Assembly: GCF_001420995.1 (NCBI RefSeq) | Contig: NZ_CP012184.1 | Coordinates: forward strand, 4,448,501 to 4,512,500 | DNA from: Pseudonocardia sp. EC080619-01 | GTDB taxonomy: Bacteria > Actinomycetota > Actinomycetes > Mycobacteriales > Pseudonocardiaceae | Direction of reading: 5' to 3' | DNA: 64,000 nt | Shown here: in pieces, positions 58,101-64,000 of the stretch | How the letters are laid out: the number at the start of each line of letters is the position of its first letter | Numbering within the stretch: position 1 is the stretch's first letter | Notes under the pieces: generated by a model | Seen by the model: the letters and a program-made list of their open reading frames with translations, nothing else | Told to the model about the DNA's origin: nothing | Databases searched by the model: none | Made by a program: the position numbers and the translations under genes

Positions 58101-58569
58101 TGCCGAGGACGCGCCGGCCGGCACCGGGCCCGCCCCGGCGGACACCACGGTCACCGACGCCGCGCCCGCCCCGCCCGTCGACCCGGACGCCGGTCCGGCC
58201 GTCGCCGAGCCGGTCGGCGAGCTGACCGGCTCCGCCGTCCCGTCCGCCGGCGCCGAGCCCGCCGGGCGGGCGCGCAAGACCGAGCCCGCCGAGCCCGTCG
58301 AGGAGGCGGTGCCGGAGGCACCCGCTCCGCGCCGTCGCAAGGTCAGCCGCTCGGCCGGGGCCCCGGTCGCGGCCGGTGAGCCGGTCGTCATCACCACCTC
58401 GTCCCCGTCCGGTGAGTCCGGCGCGGGGGAGACGGGGACGGGGGAGGCCGCCACCGGCGACGCCCCCGCCACCCCGGACCACCCGGAGGCGGCCGAGGCC
58501 GTCTCCCGGCCCCGCCGCCGTCGTCGTACGGCGTCCCGCCCCGCGGGCCCGCCCCAGGACGGGGGGTGA
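55171..58569 (+). CDS. rne: Ribonuclease E/G family protein, long actinobacterial form
   Basis: 1,132 residues from an ATG with AAGGAG. The catalytic part begins near residue 424 (MVIRQLADRTEIGVLEDSVLVEHF) with an S1 domain, then VLVQVTKDPVGHKGARLTTQISLAGRFLVYVPSG, the DNase-I-like part with Asp721 (VVDVNTGKF) and Asp765 (IIVVDFIDM) and the zinc link Cys823/Cys826 (CEHCRGRG). The first 420 residues are disordered, A/P- then acidic/basic-rich; the last 300 are G/N/D/R- and A/P/E-rich repeats. The central core equals E. coli RNase G; the tails probably bind RNA and partners. First gene of the rne-rplU-rpmA-obgE-proB block. Confidence 0.93.
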   Translation: MSVNDAPAGGTGGPSGEPVPTPDLPEKMRVHALAKLLGRASKDVLGALTTLGHEVRSVQSNITRATAEQVLAALAPVAGEGDTEPSAAEPSPTEPSLAESSAAEPSVAEPVEPAAADLGQDAPAPERTGRRTGPRAAAHNPFGPADSGPAATRASAPAEPAAFAPAFAAPMFQAPTAPAAPAAPPASAPAGTEDGEGTGGARKGRKGRKKQRDAEAVAEDEQATTPAGDTAAEDSADPADSDADSGGTDSADADADRSEDDADGDARRRRRRGRRGRGRGKGGDEQGENDQDADDTDSDSDAGSGEGSGEETPAGSGDSGDGDGDEQSSGGSRRRRRRRRKGGSDVEDRSEDDPPNTVTKVREARSDSGSSSSDDQVQGVRGSTRLEAKRQRRRDGRDAGRRRPPILSESEFLARRESVDRQMVIRQLADRTEIGVLEDSVLVEHFITGGGSGSSMVGNIYLGRVQNVLPSMEAAFVDIGRGRNAVLYAGEVNWDAAGLNGKARKIEQALSSGDQVLVQVTKDPVGHKGARLTTQISLAGRFLVYVPSGGAAGISRKLPDTERKRLKEMLKEIVPSEAGVIIRTASEGVSHDALERDVRRLQAQWEVVKEKSEKTGPGAPKAPTLLYEEPDMLVKVVRDQFNEDFSKLIVSGADAWDTVSGYVEHVASELTERMHRHTGPSDVFTEYRIDEQLLKALDRKVWLPSGGTLVIDRTEAMTVVDVNTGKFTGSGGNLEETVTRNNLEAAEEVVRQLRLRDIGGIIVVDFIDMVLEANRDLVLRRLTECLARDRTRHQVAEVTSLGLVQMTRKRVGGGLLEHFSTPCEHCRGRGVVISTDPAEQHQHQHNGNGNGNGRGGNDNGNNGGGNGDGGGRRRRRRGGGDSGNGAPSGQSNGSDQGSDGNGSDRNGSDRNGADHGSDRNGNGSAERSVDTTTAVAGVAAVAAAAQGGEGASAGTTVPDTPESGTEPARSTPTGSAPAEDAPAGTGPAPADTTVTDAAPAPPVDPDAGPAVAEPVGELTGSAVPSAGAEPAGRARKTEPAEPVEEAVPEAPAPRRRKVSRSAGAPVAAGEPVVITTSSPSGESGAGETGTGEAATGDAPATPDHPEAAEAVSRPRRRRRTASRPAGPPQDGG

Positions 58570-58592
58570 GTGCGACCCCGTCAGCGGGGTCG

Positions 58593-58732
58593 CGTACCCT
58601 TGACCGACAGAAGCCACGCCTCTGTGCTCAGCAAACGGGGGACGTGGCGTGCGCGCCGGGATCGGCGCGAGCTGTGAGAGACCCGTGCGCGCTCCAGTAG
58701 CGCCCCCGATTTTCAGGAGTCGTGCGTCAGCG
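58593..58732 (+). promoter_or_regulatory. 5' region of rplU with promoter and possible leader structure
   Basis: A TACCCT -10 (58595-58600) would give about a 125-base untranslated region before rplU. CACGCC and GGCGTG (about 58613 and 58646) and GCGCCG / CGGCGC pair within it. It may be a ribosomal-protein leader, but no known motif was identified by eye. Confidence 0.4.
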
Positions 58733-59038
58733 ATGTACGCGATCGTCAAGACCGGCGGCAAGCAGTACAAGGTGGCCGTCGACGACGTGGTCACCGTCGA
58801 GAAGATCGACGGTGAGCCCGGCGCCGAGATCAGCCTTCCCGCCGTGCTGCTCGTCGACGGCGACCAGGTGACCACCGATGCCAGCGGCCTCACCTCCGCG
58901 GTGTCCGCCACCGTCGTCGAGCACACGAAGGGTCCGAAGATCCGGATCCACAAGTTCAAGAACAAGACCGGGTACCACAAGCGTCAGGGTCACCGCCAGC
59001 CCCTGACGAAGGTCCAGGTCACCGCGATCGGCAAGTAA
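58733..59038 (+). CDS. rplU: 50S ribosomal protein L21
   Basis: 101 residues, the family's length. MYAIVKTGGKQYKVAVDDVV is the standard start; the end IHKFKNKTGYHKRQGHRQPLTKVQVTAI is the L21 signature. Binds 23S rRNA in the large subunit. Transcribed with rpmA, which starts 12 bp downstream. Confidence 0.99.
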   Translation: MYAIVKTGGKQYKVAVDDVVTVEKIDGEPGAEISLPAVLLVDGDQVTTDASGLTSAVSATVVEHTKGPKIRIHKFKNKTGYHKRQGHRQPLTKVQVTAIGK

Positions 59039-59050
59039 GGAGCCTGCGTC

Positions 59051-59308
59051 ATGGCACACAAGAAGGGTGCATCCAGCTCCCGCAACGGTCGCGACTCCAA
59101 TGCCCAGTACCTGGGCGTGAAGCGGTTCGGCGGCCAGGTCGTCAAGGCCGGCGAGATCCTCATCCGTCAGCGCGGCACCGCCACCCACCCGGGTGTCAAC
59201 GTCGGGCGCGGCAAGGACGACACGCTGTTCGCCCTCGCCGCCGGTACCGTCGAGTTCGGTTCCAAGCGCGGCCGCAAGACCGTCAACATCGTGCCGGCCG
59301 AGGTCTGA
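59051..59308 (+). CDS. rpmA: 50S ribosomal protein L27
   Basis: 85 residues, begins MAHKKGASSSRNGRDSNAQY, lacking the cleaved extension of some Firmicutes, with the conserved N-terminal basic arm near the peptidyl-transferase centre. GTATHPGVNVGRGKDDTLFALAAG is the family core. AAGGAG lies ten bases before the ATG. A hairpin follows before obgE. Confidence 0.99.
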   Translation: MAHKKGASSSRNGRDSNAQYLGVKRFGGQVVKAGEILIRQRGTATHPGVNVGRGKDDTLFALAAGTVEFGSKRGRKTVNIVPAEV

Positions 59309-59334
59309 GCGACCCGCCAGCACAGCGACGCCGA

Positions 59335-59367
59335 CGGCGGGTCACCCCGGTAGCGGGGGGCCCGCCG
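59335..59367 (+). terminator. Stem-loop between rpmA and obgE
   Basis: CGGCGGG (59335-59341) pairs with CCCGCCG (59361-59367); CCCC (59345-59348) with GGGG (59357-59360) inside. Probably a partial terminator or processing site that uncouples ribosomal protein and GTPase expression. Confidence 0.5.
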
Positions 59368-59406
59368 TTCGTCGTGTCACCACCGTCGTCACAGAGGAGC
59401 ACCATC

Positions 59407-60906
59407 ATGTCCCGGTTCGTGGACCGCGTCGTGCTGCACGCGACCGCGGGTGCCGGGGGCAACGGCTGCGCCTCGGTGCACCGCGAGAAGTTCAAGCCGC
59501 TCGGCGGCCCCGACGGCGGCAACGGCGGCCGGGGCGGGTCGATCGTCCTGGTCGTCGACCCGGGCGTGCACACGCTGCTCGACTACCACCACCGCCCGCA
59601 CGCCGCGGCGCGCAGCGGAACGCAGGGGCAGGGCGCGTTCAAGAACGGCGCCAACTCCCCGGACACCGAGCTGCGCGTCCCGGACGGCACAGTCGTGCTC
59701 GACGAGGACGGTGAGGTCGTGGCCGATCTCGTCGGCCCCGGCACCCGGTTCGTGGCCGCCCGTGGCGGCCGCGGCGGGCTCGGCAACGCGGCGCTCGCGA
59801 GCGCCGCGCGCAAGGCGCCCGGCTTCGCGCTGCTCGGCGAGCCCGGCGACGACGTCCACTTCACCCTGGAGCTGCGCTCGCTGGCCGACGTCGGCCTGGT
59901 CGGCTTCCCCAGCGCGGGCAAGTCCTCGCTGGTCGCGTCGCTGTCCGCGGCCCGGCCGAAGATCGCCGACTACCCCTTCACCACGCTCGTCCCGCAGCTC
60001 GGTGTGGTCAGCGCCGGCGACGAGACCTTCACCGTCGCCGACGTCCCGGGGCTCATCCCGGGCGCCGCCGACGGCCGCGGGCTGGGCCTGGAGTTCCTGC
60101 GGCACGTCGAGCGCTGCTCGGTGCTGGTGCACGTCGTCGACTGCGCGACCTTCGAGACCGAGCGCGACCCGGTGTCCGACATCGAGGCCCTGGAGACCGA
60201 GCTGGCGCACTACGCCGACCAGCTGGGCACCAGCGCCCTCGGGGAGCGGATCGACGAGCGGCCGCGGCTGATCGCACTCAACAAGATCGACGTCCCGGAC
60301 GCTGCGGATCTCGTCGACATGGTCCGCGAGGACCTGACCGAGCGGTTCGGCTGGCCGGTGTTCGCGATCTCCACCGCGTCCCGGGCCGGGCTGCGGGAGC
60401 TGACCTTCGCGATGGCCGAGCGGGTCGCGGCGGCCCGGGCCGCCCGTCCGGAGGTCGAGCCGACCCGGATCGTGCTCCGCCCGAAGGCGGTCGACGACTC
60501 CGGGTTCACCATCGAGCCGGACACCGAGATCGAGGGTGGGTTCGTCGTGCGCGGCGAGCGGCCCGAGCGCTGGATCCGGCAGACCAACTTCGACAACGAC
60601 GAGGCCGTCGGCTACCTCGCGGACCGGCTCGCCCGGCTCGGCGTCGAGGAGGGGCTGGCCAAGGCCGGTGCCGTGCCCGGCTGCCCGGTCACCGTCGGCG
60701 ACGTCACGTTCGACTGGGAGCCGTCCACCCCGGCCGGGGTGGCGGCGCTGCTCACCGGCCGCGGCACCGACATCCGGCTGGAGAGCCACGACCGGGTCGG
60801 CTCGGCCGAGCGCAAGCAGGCCCGGGCGGCGCGGCGGGCACACCTGTCCGACGCCGAGCTCGCGGCGGGGGCGCACTACGCCTCCGACCGCGAGATCGAG
60901 GAGTGA
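59407..60906 (+). CDS. obgE: Obg-family GTPase
   Basis: 499 residues, GAGGAG seven bases before the ATG. The glycine-rich OBG domain is 1-158 (GAGGNGCASVHREKFKPLGGPDGGNGG), the G domain begins at 166 (GFPSAGKSSL, DVPGLIPGA, NKIDVP), followed by the OCT domain (about 350-430: RIVLRPKAVDDSGFTIEPD) and a charged actinobacterial tail. Needed for ribosome assembly and growth control. The stop overlaps proB (GTGA). Confidence 0.97.
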   Translation: MSRFVDRVVLHATAGAGGNGCASVHREKFKPLGGPDGGNGGRGGSIVLVVDPGVHTLLDYHHRPHAAARSGTQGQGAFKNGANSPDTELRVPDGTVVLDEDGEVVADLVGPGTRFVAARGGRGGLGNAALASAARKAPGFALLGEPGDDVHFTLELRSLADVGLVGFPSAGKSSLVASLSAARPKIADYPFTTLVPQLGVVSAGDETFTVADVPGLIPGAADGRGLGLEFLRHVERCSVLVHVVDCATFETERDPVSDIEALETELAHYADQLGTSALGERIDERPRLIALNKIDVPDAADLVDMVREDLTERFGWPVFAISTASRAGLRELTFAMAERVAAARAARPEVEPTRIVLRPKAVDDSGFTIEPDTEIEGGFVVRGERPERWIRQTNFDNDEAVGYLADRLARLGVEEGLAKAGAVPGCPVTVGDVTFDWEPSTPAGVAALLTGRGTDIRLESHDRVGSAERKQARAARRAHLSDAELAAGAHYASDREIEE

Positions 60907-62015
60907 CCACCCGCGCGGCGCTCGGGGCCGCCCGCCGGGTCGTCGTCAAGGTCGGGTCGTCGTCGCTGACCAGCCTCACCGGCGGTCTCGACCCGGCGCG
61001 GCTCGACGCGCTCGTCGACGCACTGATGGCCCGCCGCGACACCGGCAGCCAGGTGGTGCTCGTGTCGTCCGGTGCGATCGCCGCGGGGCTGGCGCCGCTG
61101 CAGCTGCGCAGGCGTCCGCGTGACCTCGCCACCCAGCAGGCCGCGGCGTCGGTCGGGCAGCTGCTGCTGGCGCACGCGTACTCGGCGTCGTTCGCCCGGT
61201 ACGGGCAGGGCATCGGGCAGGTGCTGCTCACCGCCGACGACATGATCCGCCGCTCGAACTACCGCAACGCCCAGCGGACGCTGGAGCGGCTGCTGCAGCT
61301 CGGCTCGCTCCCGGTGGTCAACGAGAACGACACCGTGGCCACCGCCGAGATCCGTGTCGGCGACAACGACCGGCTCGCCGCGCTGGTGGCCCACATCGTC
61401 GGTGCGGACGCGCTCGTGCTGCTCTCCGACGTCGACGGCCTCTACGACGGCGATCCCCGCGACCCGGGTGCGGCGCTGGTCGGCGAGGTGGAGACCCCGT
61501 CCGAGCTCGCCGGGATCAGCGTCACCCGTCCCGGGTCCGGCCTGGGTACCGGCGGGATGGCGACGAAGGTGACGGCCGCGGCGATGGCGTCGGCGGCCGG
61601 GATCCCGGTGCTGCTGACCTCGGCCGACGAGGCGGCTCCCGCACTCGCCGCCGGCCCGGACGGCCCCAAGGTCGGGACCGCCTTCCGGGCGGCGGGCACC
61701 CGGATGAGCGCCCGCCGGTTCTGGCTGCGGCACGCGGCCGACGTCCGCGGCGCGCTGGACCTCGACGACGGTGCCGTCGAGGCGGTCCGCGCCCGGCGCC
61801 GGTCACTGCTCGCCGCCGGGGTGCACGGGGTCTCCGGGGACTTCGTGGCGGGCGACGTCGTCGAGCTGCTGGCCCCGCACGGCCGGGCGATCGCCCGCGG
61901 CGTCGTGTCCTACGACGCGACGGAGCTGCCCTCGATGATCGGGCGCCGCACCCGTGAGCTGCCCCCCGAGCAGCGCCGGGAGCTCGTGCACGCCGACGAT
62001 CTGGTCACGATGTGA
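60903..62015 (+). CDS. proB: Glutamate 5-kinase
   Basis: 370 residues. Amino-acid-kinase domain (VVVKVGSSSLT, VLVSSGAIAAG, NENDTV, LLSDVDGLYDGDP, GTGGMATKVTAA) and a C-terminal PUA domain (about 280-360, LAAGVHGVSGDFVAGDVVELLAPHG). Catalyses the first step of proline synthesis. It overlaps the obgE stop by four bases; proA is not in the window. A perfect inverted repeat follows the stop. Confidence 0.97.
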   Translation: MTTRAALGAARRVVVKVGSSSLTSLTGGLDPARLDALVDALMARRDTGSQVVLVSSGAIAAGLAPLQLRRRPRDLATQQAAASVGQLLLAHAYSASFARYGQGIGQVLLTADDMIRRSNYRNAQRTLERLLQLGSLPVVNENDTVATAEIRVGDNDRLAALVAHIVGADALVLLSDVDGLYDGDPRDPGAALVGEVETPSELAGISVTRPGSGLGTGGMATKVTAAAMASAAGIPVLLTSADEAAPALAAGPDGPKVGTAFRAAGTRMSARRFWLRHAADVRGALDLDDGAVEAVRARRRSLLAAGVHGVSGDFVAGDVVELLAPHGRAIARGVVSYDATELPSMIGRRTRELPPEQRRELVHADDLVTM

Positions 62016-62017
62016 CC

Positions 62018-62059
62018 CGTGAGTGGTTTTGTCGGTCCCGGCCGCGATAACCACTCACG
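62018..62059. terminator. 11-bp perfect inverted repeat after proB
   Basis: CGTGAGTGGTT (62018-62028) and AACCACTCACG (62049-62059) with a 20-base loop, starting three bases after the proB stop and ending eight bases before the next start. Could terminate transcription or be a copy of a dispersed element. Confidence 0.55.
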
Positions 62060-62066
62060 AGGCAGA

Positions 62067-63290
62067 ATGCCCCCCATGCCGACGCCGGAGGACGCCCGGG
62101 CCGGGCTGGTCGCCGACCTTGTCCGTGACGGCAGGCTGCGCAGCCCGCGGATCCGTGCGGCCATGGAGTCCGTCCCCCGGCACCTGTTCCTTCCCGGGCT
62201 CGCCCCGGACGCCGCGTACGCCGACGAGGCCGTGCCGATCAAGAGCGACGGCGGGGTCACGGTCAGCTCGGTCTCGCAGCCGTCCATGGTGGCGATCATG
62301 CTCGAGCAGCTCGACGTCGCCCCGGGGCACCGTGTGCTCGAGATCGGCGCCGGCGCGGGGTGGAACGCGGGCCTGCTCGCGCACGTCGTCGGCCCCGGTG
62401 GGGCGGTCACCACGGTCGACATCGACGACGACCTCGTCGCAGGCACCCGCGCCCACCTCGCCGCGGCCGGGCTCGACCGGGTGGAGGCCGTCACCGCCGA
62501 CGGGGCGGGCGGCTACCCGCCGTCGGCGCCCTACGACCGGATCGAGCTGACGGTCGGCTCCACCGGTGTCCGCCCGGAGTGGGTCGCGCAGCTGGCCCCG
62601 GAGGGCCGTCTGCTGCTCCCGCTGACGGTGCGCGGCAGCCAGCTGTCGGTCGCGTTCGCGCACACCGGGCCCGGCCGGCTGGTGTCCACCTCGGTGCGGA
62701 GCTGCGCGTTCGTGCGGCTGCGCGGTGCCGGCGCGGACCCGGGCGCCGACGCCGAGCTGTCCGGCGGCGGCTGGACGGTCCAGCCCTCCTGCCGCTCCGG
62801 CGACGGCGCCGCCGACCCGCGGGTGCTGGAACGGGTCCTGGACGAGCCGGGGGAGGACCGACCGGCTCCTGTCCGGTGCACGGTCTCGGACCTGTGGGAC
62901 GGCCTCGGGCTGTGGTGCGCGCTCGCCGACACCGCGGTCGTCCGGCTGCTGGGCCCGCCCGGTGACGGGCTCGCGTCCGCACTGTTCGGTGTGGCGGGGG
63001 CCCGGGTGGCGCTCGGGCTCGCGAGTGCGGACGGGTGCGCGCTGCTGCTCGCCGATCCGCGGGCGACGGTCCGGTCGTTCGGCCCCGGCGGGGAGGCCGC
63101 CGCCGACCGGCTCGTCGCCCTCGCCGACGGCTGGCTCCGTGCGGGCCGGCCGCACGCGGCGGACCTGCGGATCGACGCCGTCGTCCCGGAGCTCGTGCCG
63201 GCCCCCGGCGCGGGCCCACCGGGAGACGCCGAGATCGTGGACGGTGCGGGGACCCGGCTGCGCGTCGCCTGGGGGATCGGCCCCGGCTGA
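62067..63290 (+). CDS. PCMT-like (protein-L-isoaspartate) O-methyltransferase
   Basis: 407 residues, longer than classical PCMT (about 210-220). PRHLFLPGLAPDAAYADEAVPIKSDGGVTVSSVSQPSMVAIMLEQLD followed by GHRVLEIGAGAGWNAGLLAHVVGPGGAVTTVDID is the PCMT fold and SAM site. The C-terminal 180 residues are a separate domain of unknown function found in actinobacterial relatives. Repair of isoaspartyl residues is the family role; a different acceptor is possible. The ATG at 62067 is close to a weak GAGG; 62076 is an alternative. Confidence 0.8.
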   Translation: MPPMPTPEDARAGLVADLVRDGRLRSPRIRAAMESVPRHLFLPGLAPDAAYADEAVPIKSDGGVTVSSVSQPSMVAIMLEQLDVAPGHRVLEIGAGAGWNAGLLAHVVGPGGAVTTVDIDDDLVAGTRAHLAAAGLDRVEAVTADGAGGYPPSAPYDRIELTVGSTGVRPEWVAQLAPEGRLLLPLTVRGSQLSVAFAHTGPGRLVSTSVRSCAFVRLRGAGADPGADAELSGGGWTVQPSCRSGDGAADPRVLERVLDEPGEDRPAPVRCTVSDLWDGLGLWCALADTAVVRLLGPPGDGLASALFGVAGARVALGLASADGCALLLADPRATVRSFGPGGEAAADRLVALADGWLRAGRPHAADLRIDAVVPELVPAPGAGPPGDAEIVDGAGTRLRVAWGIGPG

Positions 63291-63311
63291 TCCCGGCGCC
63301 GTCCGGGTCCG

Positions 63312-63743
63312 TCAGGCGGGTTCGAGGTGCACCAGCGGGATCTCCCGCTCGGTGCTGCGCTGGTAGCCGGCGTAGTTCCGGTACCGGTCGGCGATCCGCG
63401 GCCACAGCTCCGCCCGCTCCGCGGGCTCGGCGACCCGCGCCCGCATCGGGACCCTCGGGCCACCCTGGACGGCGACCTGCACCTGCGGGTCCGCACGCAG
63501 GTTGTGGAACCAGGCCGGGTGCCGGTCGTCGCCACCTCGGGAGGCGACGACGACGTAACTCCCGTCGCCGTGCAGCGGGGCGGTCAGCAGCACCGTCCGC
63601 GGCTCGCCGGAGCGGCGCCCGGTCGTGGTCAGCTCGACGACGGGCATCCCCATCGCGGAGTGGCCGACCCGGCCACCGGACAGCCTGATCAGCAGCCGGT
63701 GGCCGGCGTTCATCGCCTTGAGCGCGAAGTCGGGTGGGTTCAC
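63312..63743 (-). CDS. F420-dependent nitroreductase-family (DDN-like) protein
   Basis: 143 residues. The sequence VVELTTTGRRSGEPRTVLLTAPLHGDGSYVVVASRGGDDRHPAWFHNLRADPQVQV is the DDN/FDOR signature with the deazaflavin-binding GRRSG and split-barrel strands. Members use F420H2. The GTG at 63743 is preceded by TAAGGT seven bases upstream (leaderless); an in-frame ATG at 63773 lies upstream of that box. Reductive substrate unknown. Confidence 0.88.
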   Translation of the reverse strand: MNPPDFALKAMNAGHRLLIRLSGGRVGHSAMGMPVVELTTTGRRSGEPRTVLLTAPLHGDGSYVVVASRGGDDRHPAWFHNLRADPQVQVAVQGGPRVPMRARVAEPAERAELWPRIADRYRNYAGYQRSTEREIPLVHLEPA

Positions 63744-63750
63744 GGGGCCG

Positions 63751-63756
63751 ACCTTA
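63751..63756 (-). promoter_or_regulatory. TAAGGT -10 box of the F420-type gene
   Basis: Minus-strand TAAGGT seven bases before the GTG at 63743; decides this start over the upstream ATG. Confidence 0.55.
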
Positions 63757-63782
63757 CCCGCGAGTAGGGTCATTGTCGCCGG

Positions 63783-64000
63783 TCAGCCGGTCGCCGCGAC
63801 CTTCTCCAGGGCGGGGCGCAGCTGGTCGACCAGCCAGCCGGCGGAGACGACGTTCGGTGCCTGCAGCGCGACCGCCTGGTCCAGGGTCAGCGGCACGTAG
63901 GTGCCCTGCTGCACCGCCCGGACCCGCTGGACGAGCTCGTCCCCCTCGAACGTGGCGCGGTCACCCTCGCCCGCGAAGGTCATCAGCAGCAGGTCGGCCT
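63783..64000 (-). CDS. C-terminal end of an ABC-transporter siderophore-binding protein (partial)
   Basis: 72 codons at the window's end, open to the edge. DLLLMTFAGEG...RATFEGDELVQRVRAVQQGTYVPLTLDQAVALQAPNVVSAGWLVDQLRPALEKVA is the C-terminal lobe pattern of iron-siderophore (FepB/FecB-type) solute-binding proteins. The signal peptide and N-terminal lobe are outside the window, so ligand and lipoprotein status cannot be seen. Confidence 0.65.
   Translation of the reverse strand, partial: ADLLLMTFAGEGDRATFEGDELVQRVRAVQQGTYVPLTLDQAVALQAPNVVSAGWLVDQLRPALEKVAATG

Noticed and set aside
53167..58980. A 1,937-codon open frame on the minus strand opposite rne and its neighbours
   Set aside because: Compositional shadow of rne; G/V/R-rich, crosses several real genes on the other strand.

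Overview
The window is high-GC (about 73-75 %) actinobacterial chromosome, most likely Pseudonocardiales (Pseudonocardia-like). Support: dominant GTG/ATG starts, many GTGA/ATGA translational overlaps, at least ten genes with a TANNNT box 6-8 nt before the start codon (leaderless transcripts), F420-type flavoproteins, a cysteine-responsive leader peptide, a very long RNase E, and the actinobacterial blocks tig-clpP1-clpP2-clpX, valS-folC-DUF4233-ndk and rne-rplU-rpmA-obgE-proB. The taxon is an inference from these features; no database was searched. I see no rRNA, tRNA, CRISPR array, prophage or insertion sequence.

Layout. 1-2,950: end of a LOTUS-domain protein, a DUF2188/Ala-rich protein, DoxX, a DedA-like membrane protein and a small hypothetical. 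3,012-9,027: gltD and gltB (minus). 9,536-12,770: FhuF-like reductase; a minus operon of ECF sigma factor, a ZAS-motif/Asp23 fusion and an Asp23 protein; CsbD; another Asp23-like protein. 12,989-17,520: tig, clpP1, clpP2, clpX with a candidate ClgR operator. 17,656-25,929: OFA-type MFS carrier with its small partner, PhoD with a PHO box, a GH43 enzyme, two more MFS transporters, a PPOX protein and a C39-like cysteine-peptidase fold. 26,070-34,215: valS, folC, DUF4233, an RHH/Doc toxin-antitoxin pair, ndk, GNAT, a TspO-like membrane protein and a proteobacterial-type dapA. 34,230-40,860: TetR, acyl-CoA ligase, single-chain acyl-CoA carboxylase, GDPD. 40,861-41,795: a gene-free stretch with a 23-copy 7-bp minisatellite and 27-nt hairpin repeats. 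41,796-46,949: MerR regulator, desaturase reductase and fatty-acid desaturase, a membrane protein, an NTF2-like protein, an XRE/MmyB-type regulator. 46,958-49,735: cysteine leader peptide plus a DszA-like and a DszC/SfnB-like flavoprotein (organosulfur use). 49,865-54,997: two radical-SAM-linked genes separated by GNAT, BTAD and methyltransferase genes. 55,171-63,290: rne, rplU, rpmA, obgE, proB and a PCMT-like methyltransferase. 63,312-64,000: an F420-type nitroreductase and the end of a siderophore-binding protein.

How genes work together: GltB/GltD form glutamate synthase; ClpX feeds the ClpP1P2 proteolytic chamber; the ligase and the fused carboxylase are translationally coupled and probably activate then alpha-carboxylate an acyl group; the ferredoxin-reductase-like protein feeds electrons to the desaturase; the leader peptide probably couples cysteine supply to expression of two flavoproteins that release sulfur from organic compounds. 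The most interesting points are the leader-controlled sulfur operon, the sigma factor/ZAS-Asp23 operon, the PHO box before phoD, the ClgR-like site before clpP1 and the single-chain carboxylase operon.
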